Positions 22,477-37,726 of a DNA stretch of 41,000 nucleotides are shown in pieces (position 1 is the first letter of the stretch; each line of letters starts with the position of its first letter). The position numbers and the translations under genes were made by a program. The notes beneath the pieces are model-generated. The model searched no databases. It was given only the letters and a program-made list of their open reading frames with translations, and was not told the DNA's origin. Source of the stretch: Neocallimastix lanati (nom. inval.) (Eukaryota; Neocallimastigomycota; Neocallimastigomycetes; Neocallimastigales; Neocallimastigaceae); contig JACVTC010000043.1 in the NCBI GenBank assembly GCA_016946835.1, positions 987,501 to 1,028,500 of the forward strand, written 5' to 3'.

Positions 22477-24422
22477 ATGATAAAAAAATCAATCTTTTCA
22501 CAAATCAATATCCCATCTAAAATTATATGGTACTTCTAAATATAATTTTTAATTGGAAATAATGTCTTTAAGTATTAATAAAATATATATATATATATAT
22601 ATATTTATTTAATATAAAATACAGTTCAATTTGTGGGAAAGTAATATGTAATTCATATTATACAAAATGTAAACATTCATTTTGGTAAGTAAAATATAAT
22701 TATATATATGAATAGTTTTAAATAATAAATTTATATATTTTATTTTAATAATTTATTAACGTTCTAAGGAATATTTTGATAAATATAATTTAAAGCAAAG
22801 TATGTATAATGAATTATTTAAGAAATTTTCATAAATGTCCTATGTGCTCAACTGTTTTAAAAGAAAATGAAGTTTATCTTAATATATTATGTATGCATTT
22901 AATAATATATATATGTAAATCAAGTATAAATACATTGATTAGTCATTAATTTTAATAAATTTTAAAGTAAAACAATTAGAGCTTGTAAATTCTTTAAAAA
23001 CATTAAATGGTATGATATTATTTTTAATAATAATAATTTAAAACAAATTATTATTTTATTTATGATATCTGATGTGTTATAGTAAAATTTTATTTTATTT
23101 TTATTTTTAATTTATTATAATAAAGCAAATTGATATTAATAATTTTATTAAAAAAATAATTTAAAGGAGATGTCTCCAATGATTTGGCAAAAAAATTTAA
23201 GCAAAAATTTGAATATGTTGATTTTTTAATTGAACTAACTGTATTGAAAAATTATTTAAAGAAACTTTACAAAAAAAAGTTAACTGTATGTAAAAAAATA
23301 ATAAATTTAATATAATATGTAAAATATATAATATAAACTGTATCACCGAATATATTTTTTAAAATTTATGCTTTTTTTTTTTTTTTTTTTTTTTTTTTTG
23401 AAAAAAAAAAAAAGGAATTAGAAAATTTTAAAAGGCAACTAAGTTATTTGAGGAAAGATATATATTTTTTGGAAACAATTTTAGAAAATAATGAAGAAAA
23501 TTTATATTATATTTTAAAAAAATTGGAGGAAGTTGATATTGAAAATGATGATACCAAAATAAACAATAACAATAATAATGATAGTAGTAAGAATAATAAT
23601 TACGATTTTTCTGTATATTCAAAAAATAAAAATAAAGAAAAAAATGAAGAAATTAATTTAAAGAGTAATATAAAAAAACGAAATACAGATAAATTAAAAT
23701 ATAAAGAAAATGATGATAAAAAATATAATAACTATAAAAAAGTTAAAATAAAACATTCAAATTATACTGAAGAAGAGGCAAATAATGGTAATTTTAAAGA
23801 TTAAAATTTATTAATAGAACATTAATATATATATTTAATAATCAATTTATATATTATATATACATATAAAATATTAATAATGATAAAATTAATATTAATA
23901 TTGCTTTACAATATACATTTTGAAAACTTTAGAATCAGATAGTATTTTTAAAAAAAATATCAGATATATAAGTTATAAAAATATTAAAGATATTATAACC
24001 AAGATATTAAATGAAAATGTTACAGGAGAGTTTATTTTAAAATCATTAATTTTTGAGAGTTATGAAGAAAGCTATTTAGAGACAGTGAACAAAGAGAGTT
24101 CAATGAACCAACTAAATTTAGAAAATCAAAGTTATGATTATAGTAATTATCAAAAAGATAATATATATACACATAAATATATATATAATAAATGAATTAA
24201 AAATACATTAATCCAATTATTATATTTCTTTACCCATTAATAGATATGACTTCAGATTCAAATTCATTTAATAATACAGATAATATTGTATCACATTCAA
24301 ATAGTAATCAAAATTTAAATTTAGAATCTAAGTCTCTTGATGATAGTTTAAAATATGAAAACAATAAAGATCATACTTTAAATAAATCATTAAGTATTAG
24401 TTCTCAACCAATAAATTCAATA

Positions 24423-24477
<55 letters not shown>

Positions 24478-25805
24478 TAGATTTTCAGGAACAAAGAAAT
24501 AAGGCTAGTACAAGTAATAATATTAATTTTCAAGAAGAAAGGAATAATGCTAGTTCAGGTAATAATACTGATTTCCAGAAAAGATTCAATAATAATGTAT
24601 ATTATATATCAATTTATTTCTATATATATTTCTATATTTATATCTATATTTATATCTATATTTATATCTATATTTATATCTATATTTATATCTATATTTA
24701 TATCTATAATGAAGAACAAAAGATTACAAAAAAAATTTTAAAAAATATTGATAAGGAACATAAATTATTGAAAAATTCATTAATATCAAAGATGGAAAAC
24801 TTATATAATAGAGAGAAACATATTGAGAAAAATAAAAATGAAATTGAAATGTATTATTTCAGTAATTTTAATAATTCTAATGGTAAAATATATATATATA
24901 ATTTGAATTATATATTTTTATTTCTATTTTTATAATTATAAGTATTGTTAATAAATACTTTATTTATTTATTATTTTTAATTATATATATATATTTTAGA
25001 ATTTTGTGAGAATTATTGTTTAAGAGATCAATGTTTAAATTTATCACGCTTTTCAAGTTATTTCAAAAATTATGCACAGTATACCCAATTTCGTACAATT
25101 GCAAGCATAAATTATGCAGATAATTTTTTAAATAATAGCAGTTGTATTGTTAGTGCCGTCGTATTTGATAAAAAAGATGATTTTTTCGCCTCTGCTGGTG
25201 TTTTAAAAAAAATTAGAATTTATGATTTCAATCAAGTTATATATAATTATAAAGATTTATATAGTAATGATGAAACTGAAAATGAAAGTCAGTATAGTAT
25301 TAATCAAGATACCAGTCTCATTAGTTGTGAAAATAATAGAAAAAATAAGGCCAAGGAAGTAGATGATAATGATGAATTTTATTCACAACACATCTCTACA
25401 ACTTCTTCTGATAGAAATACCTATTTTAAACAAATTAATCAAAATTTAGATGGTTCCTCTTCTAGTATACCTCCATATATGACATCATTACCTAATAAAA
25501 TTCCTTTATCTTCAATTCTTTTAAACCCTGATATAAATAATTTAAATAATGATACCATACATTCTAATTTACCACCCTCTCAACATGATAATATATCCTA
25601 TTCTTCAGAAAATTCATATATCAATAATAATGATAATTCTAATATTGATTATGTTACAAGATACCCAATTCAAGAGATGATTTGTAATTCGAAAATTAGG
25701 TAATGATATAATATATATATTATATATGTATATATAATATGTGTATTATTTTAAGAATATTGATATATATATATATATATATTTGATTAATTTATTAATA
25801 TTAAA

Positions 25806-25854
<49 letters not shown>

Positions 25855-26425
25855 GTACTTATTTTTTATTTTCTTTTTTTTTTTTTTTTTTTTTTTTTTT
25901 TATTTTTATTTTTTATATTCTAATAATCAAATTTAAATTATAGTTGCTTATCATATAGTAATGAAAAACAAAATTATTTATTATCATCAGATTATGAAGG
26001 TATTATTACATTATGGGATTCAGAAGTAGGAGAGGCTATATCTACTTTTAAAGAACATGAAAAACGTGCTTGGTGTGTTGACTATTGTACAAAAAATCCA
26101 ACTCTTTTTGCAAGTTGTAGTGATGATACAACAGGTATATATTATATAAATTAATGTAATATAGATAATGTAGATAATATATATATATATATATATATAA
26201 ATAACTATTAATTTAAATATTTAAATAATGTATAATAATAATTATATATATATATATATATATTATATTTTTTAATAATGAATAAAAAAAAAAAAAAAAA
26301 AAAAAAGTAAAAATTTGGAATGAAAATGTACCCTATTCAGCTTTAACGATTGATAGTAGAGCAAATATTTGTTCAGTGGCATTTAATCCATATAATGAAT
26401 ATGAAGTTGTATTTGGATCGGCAGG

Positions 26426-26474
<49 letters not shown>

Positions 26475-27220
26475 GAAAAGATATTTATTTATATTATTTT
26501 AAATATTATTTTAATAAATTAATTATTATTAAATATATGTATATATACATAAGATCATAACATTTATTATTATGATATAAGAAATGCCAAGAGTGCATGG
26601 AAATGTATAAAAGGTCATAAAAAAGCTATTTCATATGTAAAATTTAGAAATAGATTTGAATTTGTATCAGCGTAAATGTTAATCAATATACATATATTTA
26701 AAATATATTATTGTTTATTTATTTATTTATTTATTTATTATTATTAATATTCTTACAATTGCATTTACTTTATCGAATAATAATTACAATTTTGATATTA
26801 TAAATTTTTAGGTCTACTGATAATACCTTAAAACTTTGGTCTATTAATCCACAATCAATAGACATATCAAGCAATAATATTAATAATAATAACAACAATA
26901 ATAATGAAATGGTACAACTAATAAGATCATTTTCAGGACATCTTAATGAAAGAAATTTTGCAGGTTTAAGTATCAATAAAGATGGTGATTTTATTCTTTG
27001 TGGAAGTGAAACAAATGAAATTTATACCTATTATTCTGAATCAGAAAAACCAATTATAGTTCAAAAATTTGGTAATATGAAAGATAATGTTACAGGGAAT
27101 GAACGTGATTATTGTGATGTCAATCAATTTATTAGTAGTCTTTCTTGGAAAAATACATCACCTAATGTATTACTAGCAGCAAATAGTGAAGGTTGTGTTA
27201 AAGTGTATGAATTAATTTAA
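22477..27220 (+). CDS. COP1: COP1-type E3 ubiquitin ligase (RING, coiled coil, WD40), 13 exons
   Basis: Exons: 22477-22529, 22625-22684, 22796-22890, 22968-23009, 23167-23285, 23415-23787, 23933-24142, 24244-24882, 25000-25699, 25944-26134, 26308-26424, 26554-26671, 26812-27220. These give 3,126 nt and about 1,041 residues, against about 675-730 in plants and mammals. Splicing exons 1-3 creates a complete C3HC4 RING: Cys18, 21, 33, His35, Cys38, 41, 52, 55, with CSIC, CKHSFC and CPMC. A Lys/Glu-rich coiled-coil region and long Asn/Ser-rich linkers follow. The WD40 propeller is unmistakably COP1-like: NSKISCLSYS, SSDYEGIITLWD, KEHEKRAWCVDY, GHKKAISYVKF, STDNTLKLW, HLNERNFAGLSI, CGSETNEIY, and a C-terminal AANSEGCVKVYEL. 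COP1 ubiquitinates transcription factors and other substrates in the nucleus. The length excess comes from low-complexity inserts, including one of about 150 residues between the first and second WD blades. Exon 1 is short and least certain. A 126-nt segment of exon 8 (24597-24722) could be an intron. Confidence 0.92.
24417..24477 (+). repeat. In-frame (AAT)n array encoding poly-Asn in COP1
   Basis: About 20 AAT units sit inside exon 8 and are read as asparagine in the linker between coiled coil and WD40. Flanking sequence on both sides is open and in the same frame. Confidence 0.85.
24597..24722 (+). repeat. 12-bp minisatellite in COP1 exon 8, (Tyr-Ile)n insert or 3n intron
   Basis: The core is about eight units of TATATTTATATC (about 24630-24708). 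Read as coding it gives an alternating Tyr/Ile/Phe stretch of about 30 residues. The segment 24597-24722 begins GTATAT and ends AAAAG, is exactly 126 nt, and has no stop in frame. Removing it joins poly-Asn to ITKKILKN in the same frame. Either reading is consistent with the neighbouring exons. Confidence 0.7.
25807..25855. repeat. (ATT)n tract in COP1 intron 9
   Basis: About 49 bp of ATT units followed by a T run, upstream of the acceptor at 25942-25943. The T-rich stretch may serve as the polypyrimidine tract. Confidence 0.85.
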
Positions 27221-27307
27221 TAATAGTAATAATAATCATAATTTTATTTATTTATTTATTTATTATAATTATTATCATCATATTATCATCATAATTTTTT
27301 TTTAAAA

Positions 27308-27353
27308 TAAAAGGTTATATTAAATTAATAGTAATACAAAATATAACCTTTTA
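27308..27353 (+). other. Stem-loop just 3' of COP1
   Basis: Perfect 14-nt arms, TAAAAGGTTATATT (27308-27321) and AATATAACCTTTTA (27340-27353), with an 18-nt loop, begin 87 nt after the COP1 stop codon. The position suggests a 3' UTR or mRNA 3'-end structure; no function can be assigned. Confidence 0.6.
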
Positions 27354-28166
27354 AATATTAAAATTTATATATACTTTTAAAAATATATAAATATATATAT
27401 ATAATATATATAAATTTTTAATTTATGATTAAAATTTTATTTTATTTTATTTGAAATTAATTTATTTATATAAAAATTTTATCAACATTTTTTAAAAATG
27501 ATTATAAAATTTTATTTATGATGTTTTATGTTATTTATGGAAAATATAAATTCTCTGCTTAATATTCTTCATTTTAAAATTATTTAAATATAAGTAAATT
27601 TTTAATTTATAGGAATAATAGTGATAATAATAATAATAATAATAGTAAAAAAAAAATAATTATTATATTATCATAAATAAGATAAAAAATAAAATAAATA
27701 AAATATAAAGTTGAAATTTAAAATTTTAAAGTATAAATTAAATTAAGATAAAGTCTATTAATTAATTAATTTCTAAATATTTTATTTAATAATAATAATA
27801 ATAATGATAATAATAAATAAAAAATTAATTATAAAATATTTTTAATGTAAAAATTATATATGATAATAAAATTATTAATGAATATTATTTTATTGTAAAA
27901 ATATAATATTTCCTTGAATTTTTTTTTTCAAACAAAACAAAACAGAAACAAAGCAAAAAAAAAAAATAAATAATAATCAGATATTATATCTCTTTTTAAA
28001 ATAATCTTTAATTGATTTTATTATATTTTTTTTTTTTACATAGAACATTTGATAAGTTTTTTTTTGTTATTTCATATATGTGTAATTTTTTTAAATTACA
28101 CATTATTTATATTATATATTAATCTTTATTCTAATTGGTTAATTTATTTATGATAGTAATATTATT

Positions 28167-28208
<42 letters not shown>

Positions 28209-29394
28209 CTAAATATGTATAAAATATTTTAATTATTTTATTTTATTATATTGGAAGTTTTATATTAATTATCATGTTCCTTATGAAGGATTAAAGATAT
28301 ATCTTTTTATTTAGTAAAAAAAATTCTTTAGAATTTTTATTACAGTTTTTTTTATTTTATTTTATTTTATTTTATTTTATTTTTATTTTACTTTATTTTA
28401 CTTTATTTTATTTTTTTATTTTTATTTTATTTTTTTTTTTTTTGCTTGTTATGTGATAAAAATTACCTTTTAAATATTAATTTAATTATCTTGAATAACA
28501 AAAATTTTCATTTTTTACGAAAATGGGTTAACTTGATAAGAGAAAAAAAAAAAAAAAAAAAAAAAAGATTATTCTTCAATAGATTTGATAATAATATATT
28601 AATATATTACAATTTATATTTAAAATTTTCTGTATAATAAAAGAATAAAAAGAATTTAGGGAAAATATTGATAATAATTTTATTTTAAAAATTAGATATG
28701 TAAATATTATATAATAGAGTTTATTATTATTTTAATTCATTTAATTCATTTTTTTAATAATTGGATATTTTACATTTTTATATTGATAATTTTTATTTTA
28801 ATAATAATCAAAAACAGAATATTTTTTTTTTATTTTTTTATTTTTTTTTTTTTTCATTTTTAAAAATTTAAAATTAAATTTTATTAATATAAATAAAGGT
28901 ATATATTTCATTAAAATATTAAATTTGATTCAATATATTAATAATTTAATAATTATGATATTTCTGAATTGGGATATATCAATAAAAATTTTATGAAATT
29001 AAAATAATAATAATAATAATTAATAATATAAAAATTTTAATTTTAATGAATTTTTGAAGAAAATGGCAATTTGAAAAATTATTGAGAATATGAGAAACAA
29101 ATCAATTTTTTATTATTATTTTTTTTGTAAAGTAACTCACATAATTAAGTCTTTATTGATATATGTTCGAGAATTAATCGAAAAATGTTTAATATATATG
29201 TATTATATTATCCAATTCAATTAAAATGAAATTCTGACCAATTTAAGGAATGAATTTCTTTGACTAATTAAATTTTTTTTTTTTCTATTTTTTATTTTTA
29301 TTCATTAATAATAAATGAAAATCTAATATTTTGAAATGAAAATATAAATATTAAATAAAATAAAACATACTATGATAATAATATTTTATTAAAG
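27354..29394. other. AT-rich intergenic region between COP1 and FAD oxidoreductase
   Basis: No gene is seen. It contains T runs (about 28170-28208), a TTTTA pentanucleotide array (28351-28412), an A run (28540-28566) and scattered AAT tracts. The last part upstream of 29395 presumably contains the promoter of the oxidoreductase gene. No RNA gene is recognisable. Confidence 0.5.
28351..28412. repeat. (TTTTA)n pentanucleotide repeat
   Basis: About 12 units, with TTTTA changing to CTTTA in two of the last units. Confidence 0.85.
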
Positions 29395-32221
<2,827 letters not shown>

Positions 32222-32469
32222 GTTTATTAAAATTTTATAATTATTATTAATATTATTATCAATATCAATATCAATATCATTATTATTATTATTATTATTA
32301 TTTTTTTCATCTCTTTCCCTTATTGTATAATAATATATTTTCATATTCAATAGTTAAACATTATTATCATTTAATTTTTTTATTTTCCCTATTTTCTTTC
32401 TTTTTTTAATTTATATATTTAACATAGAAATTCTTTTATTTAATGATTTAATAAAAGTATTATAGAAAA

Positions 32470-32514
<45 letters not shown>

Positions 32515-32605
32515 ATAATATATATGTATGTTCAATTATAATAATAATAATAATAAATAATAAATATAAATGTATAAATATAATAAATTTATTTATAATC
32601 TTTTG

Positions 32606-32720
<115 letters not shown>

Positions 32721-32978
32721 CAATTTTGTAACTATTTTAGGGATTATTTTTTTAAAGAAGAAAGGATACGAATTAGAAATTAGAATAAAAGATTTTATTT
32801 ATGTACTAATAAAAAAACACTTTATTAATAAATAAATAAATAATAAATAATAAATAATAAATAATAATAAGTAAATAAATAACGAATAAATAAATAAATA
32901 GATAAATAAGTATTAAAAAAAAAAAAATTGATTAAAAGAATACTTATATAAAAATATAAGAATACTATTCAATTCATC

Positions 32979-33027
32979 AAGTATGTTTGATCATTATCTT
33001 TTTTAAAGATAATGATCACACATACTT
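32979..33027. repeat. Strong inverted repeat (23-bp arms, 3-nt loop)
   Basis: Arms 32979-33001 and 33005-33027 are reverse complements at 22 of 23 positions. The arm (AAGTATGTTTGATCATTATC plus TTT) is not simple sequence. A TATTCAA just outside the left arm partly matches TTGAATA outside the right arm, hinting at a longer decayed palindrome. It could be a small palindromic element or an RNA hairpin. Confidence 0.9.
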
Positions 33028-33770
33028 TTTTATTCTTGAATATAAAAAATATATATATATAATAAAATATAAAAAAAAAAAAAAATACATATTTTAAAAG
33101 GAAAACAGATTATTATTTATTATATATAATCTACATTTATATATATATATATATTTCTTATGTTTTATAGGTGTACATGATGATTTAATTTATAAAAATA
33201 TATATTATTCAATTTTTCTTTGAAAATAAAAAGATAGATATGTTTATATTATAGAATAATTATTAATCATCAACTAATATGAATAAATATTAGTATTATA
33301 GTATTTTTTTTTTTTTTTTTTTTTTTTAAAATTTCATTTTATACAAAAATTTTTACTTTTTAATTTATAAATGTAAACAATTTAATGGTAAAAGATATAT
33401 AAAGAAATATATTAATATATTTTTATTATTATTATTATTATTATATTTTTTAATAAAAATATATTTTAAATTAAATTTTATTAAAAATAATAATAAAAAT
33501 AAAATAAAAGAAAATAATTTACCAAAAAAATTTTATTTTAAATATCAAAATTATTATTTTATTATAAATTAAAATTTTAAAATAATAAATAAAAAAAAAC
33601 ATTTAAATAATTTTTTCGAATAATAAATTTTTATTCGTCGGAGTTAATAATATATATATATTATAATTATTTATATATATATTAATAAATATATTTATTT
33701 TTATAATATTAGAAATAATAAAAAAATAATAGAAACAAAAAATAATAATTAATATTAATATTATTAATAA

Positions 33771-33806
<36 letters not shown>

Positions 33807-33853
33807 ATTAATAATACTGCAGCAATTTTTAATAATATATATTAATAAAAAAG

Positions 33854-33894
<41 letters not shown>

Positions 33895-34172
33895 TTATTT
33901 TTTTAATAATTTTTAAATAAAAGTGTCTTTAAAAAAATAATAAATAAAATAAAATAAAAATACAACAATATATACTAAAATAAAATTGAAAAATATAAAT
34001 AACAATAATTATTATTTAAACTATATATAAACTATTATATATAAGTTTTAATATATATTTTTATATATACTATAAATATATATATATACTTTTTTTTTTT
34101 TTTTTTTTACTGGATAAATTTTTTTTATTCCTTATATATATAAGAAGGAATAAAACAATAAAATAGCCCTAT

Positions 34173-35956
34173 ATGATTATGCCACAATCTTCTTCCCGTT
34201 CTCTCCAAGGTGGTTATCCATCAAATGGATCACTAACGAGAGGAAGTTCAAGTAATTTTTCTAGTTCAAATTTGAATGAAAATAATAACCGACTTCATCA
34301 TTCCATTTTATCTAATTCTGAAAGAGATTTACCAAATTTAAAATCTCAACTTCCAACAATTTTATTTAATGTTACTAAAAAGGAACAAGCAACCCCATCT
34401 AATGGTTTCAAACTTTTTCAAAGAAGATTAAGAAATTCATACAAAGTTTCATTGTAAATTAACATTTATTTTATAATATATATATATATATATAAAGAGA
34501 GAGAATGATATTTTTTATTGAAAAAAAAAAAAAAATTACAATAAATATATAAAAAAATTTATAAAATTTCTTAATTTATATATTAATATATATTTATTTT
34601 ATTATTTAAAAAACATTTATTTATATGTATATATTATTATATTTAATTGTATATATACCTTTAAAAAAAAACAAATAATATTATTATATCAAATATAATA
34701 TATTATTATAATAATCATTTGGCAATATAAAACTTTTTTTTTTTTTATTTTATTTTTACTGCAATAAATATATATACTATTATTTTTTTTTCTTTTCTTA
34801 ACAATATTAATTTAACTTTATATAGAAATAAAGAAGAATTAAACGCAGCAAAATTGAAAGATGTTAAATTATTAATTTTTGGTGGACCAAGAGAAAAATT
34901 TACAACTTCTGAAGTAATATTTTCAATTATTGCATATTAAGATATATTAAGATATATAAATATATATATATATATATTTTTCTAACAATTTTATTATTTT
35001 TATAAAATTTATTTATAAATCAAAATCAAAATACAACATATATATATGTATATATATATCCAAATTAAAATTTATTATGAATGTATAAATATTATAATTT
35101 TAAACAAACAAACAAACAAACAAACTAAAAAAAAATTTAAATAGTTTTCAGCACTTAAATCATATATTGAAAATGGTGGATCTATTTTTTATATGACAGG
35201 AGAAGGTGGTGAAAATCAATATAACACAAATTTCAATTATTTATTAGAAGAATATGGTATTATGACAAATTTAGGTAAGATTTCTATGTAATTAAATATA
35301 TTTTTATAGATAAAAATGATTTATTTAAACATAGTTAATAATTTAAATAATAAATATATATGTATATATATATTTATTAAAATATTAAAATTCATATTTA
35401 AAACTTTATTTTTTATTTAATTAATATTTTTTTTTGTGCTTATATTTTTTGTATATTTATTTTTATTTTTTTCTTATTTTTTTTTTTATGTAGATGCTGT
35501 TACTCGTACAGTTTATTATAAATATCATCATCCTAAGGAAGTTTTTATTGCTAATGGTATTCTAAATAGAGAAATTAATAGAGCAGCTGGTAAAAAAATT
35601 GGAACGTTATCCTATTATTCTTCAAGTGCTTCATTAAATAATATGCCAAATACTGAAAATAGTGGTGGTGGTTTAATTGGCATTGATATGGCTTCTTCTA
35701 CTAATAATATTAATGGAAAAACTATAGCTTATGAATCCAATTATTTCAATCCAAAGTAATTAAATAAATTTAAAAATAAGAATTAAGTGAAAAAATAATA
35801 AAAATAATAATTATAAATATTTAAAAATTTTCATTTTATAGATTAATATAGATATTTTTGTTAAATATTAATATACAATATATATTCATAAATATTTCAT
35901 ATAATTTGTTTTTTTATTTAAATTAAAAACTAACCATCAATAATTTATTACATAAT

Positions 35957-36001
<45 letters not shown>

Positions 36002-36672
36002 TTTTTTTTTTTTTTTTTATTATTTATTTAAAAAAAATATTTTAATTTCATTTTATATTATTTATATATTTAGCTATCTTTCTGTTGTTTATCCATATGG
36101 TGCAACTCTAAATGTACAAAAACCAGCTATACCAATTCTCTCTTCTGGTAATATTTCATATCCATTAAATAGACCTGTTGCTGCATTTTCTATTGATCCA
36201 GTAATTTTTTTTTATAAGAAATATATATATATATATTTATAATTTATTAATAAAATATAATTATTTTTATTTTAATATATTATTTAAATAAATCAAAAAA
36301 TAATGTTAATAGGTTGGTTATGGTAAGGTTGCTGTTGTTGGATCTATATTAATGTTTTCTGATCAATATATTGATAAAGAAGAAAATGGTAAATTCTTAG
36401 ATGTTATTATTCAATGGCTTACAACAGGTAATATATTAAATATATTATGATATATATATATATATATTAATATATATGTTTTTTTAAAGAGAACATTTTC
36501 ATTTATTAATTTTTAAATATAAATTTTGTCATTAAATAGATAAAATTGAATTAAATAGTATTGATGCCAATGAGCCTGATGTAAGTTCCCTATTTAATAT
36601 AATAAAACATAATATATATCTTATATTTTTTTTATTTTTCATTATTAATTCTTATTATAATTATAAAATAAA

Positions 36673-36711
<39 letters not shown>

Positions 36712-37726
36712 TTGCTGATTATCATTATTTACCAGAAACAATTCAATTATCAAATACACTTAAATCTTGTTTACAAGTAATATAATTTAATTAATACAAA
36801 TTATAAAATATAATACTTCTTTTTTATTACTTTTTTTTAACCTGTTACTATATTGAAAATTTATAAAATTATAATAATACTATTACAGGAAAGCGATGAG
36901 ATACCGAAAGATTTTACTACAATGTTTGATACTCACTTATTTAAATTAGATACAAGTTTAATACCTGAAGCTATTAAACTTTATGATGTAAGTAAATAAT
37001 AAAAATAATTTTTTTTTGTTATTCATATAAATAATTATTTTATTAATTATTAAACATTTTTTTAATTTATTTAATATCAATGATGATTTTTAAAATAGAC
37101 AATTCATTTAAAGCATGAACCATTAACTTTAATCCAACCACAAGTAAATATAAAATTATAATAATTATTAAGTGAAAAATTATAATAGAAATATAAAAAA
37201 ATGTTCTAATAATAATAATAATATTTTTATTTTATATTTAAATTAAAACTTAGTTTGAAACACCATTACCCCCACTTCAACCAGCAGTTTTTGCACCAGT
37301 TCTTAAAGATTTACCACCACCAGCATTAGATCTTTTTGATCTTGATGAAAACTTTGCTAATGAAAGAGTTCGTCTTGCTCAATTAACTAATAAATGTAAG
37401 TTTAATATTAAAAAAAAAATTTCATATCATTTGTTAAAAAAAGATATTATTAATTTCTAACGAAATATTAAATATTAAACACAGATTAGTAAATAAATTT
37501 AAAACAAAATTATATATTTTTAATATTTTTATTTATTTAATGAAATAATTATTTAAAAAATTTTTATATAGGTTCTGATAAGGACTTGGAATATTATATC
37601 TGGGAATGTGGAAAGATTCTAGGCGTTATGGATAAATTAGAAGAAGAAAATAAAGACGCCAGACATGTTTTAGAATATATATTTAAACAAATTGTTAGTT
37701 GGAAAAAGTTAAATCAAGAATTATAA
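34173..37726 (+). CDS. IFT52: Intraflagellar transport protein 52 (IFT52), 12 exons
   Basis: Exons: 34173-34453, 34826-34913, 35145-35274, 35494-35755, 36074-36200, 36313-36427, 36540-36580, 36711-36776, 36889-36987, 37099-37143, 37254-37395, 37572-37726; all in phase, 1,551 nt, 516 residues against about 437 in human. Family hallmarks are clear: PTILFNVTKKE near the start, GGPREKFTTSEF, GEGGENQYNTN, LLEEYGIM, VYYKYHHPKEVF, NGILNREINRAAGKK, VYPYGATLNV, PLNRPVAAF, MFSDQYIDKEENGK, DEIPKDFTTMFD, LKHEPLTLIQPQFETPLPPL, DLPPPALDLFDLDENFANE and a C-terminal CSDKDLEYYIWECG. IFT52 is an IFT-B core subunit (with IFT46, IFT70 and IFT88) needed to build cilia and flagella. Extra length comes from a Ser/Asn-rich N-terminal extension of about 60 residues and a Ser/Asn-rich insert of about 45 residues after AAGKK (exon 4). 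ATG at 34179 is an alternative start. Confidence 0.95.

Noticed and set aside
22625-22640. Apparent loss of the first RING cysteine in COP1 (reading SSIC)
   Set aside because: The TAC-AG before it is a splice acceptor. Joining exon 1, which ends in TG, restores TGT, giving CSIC.
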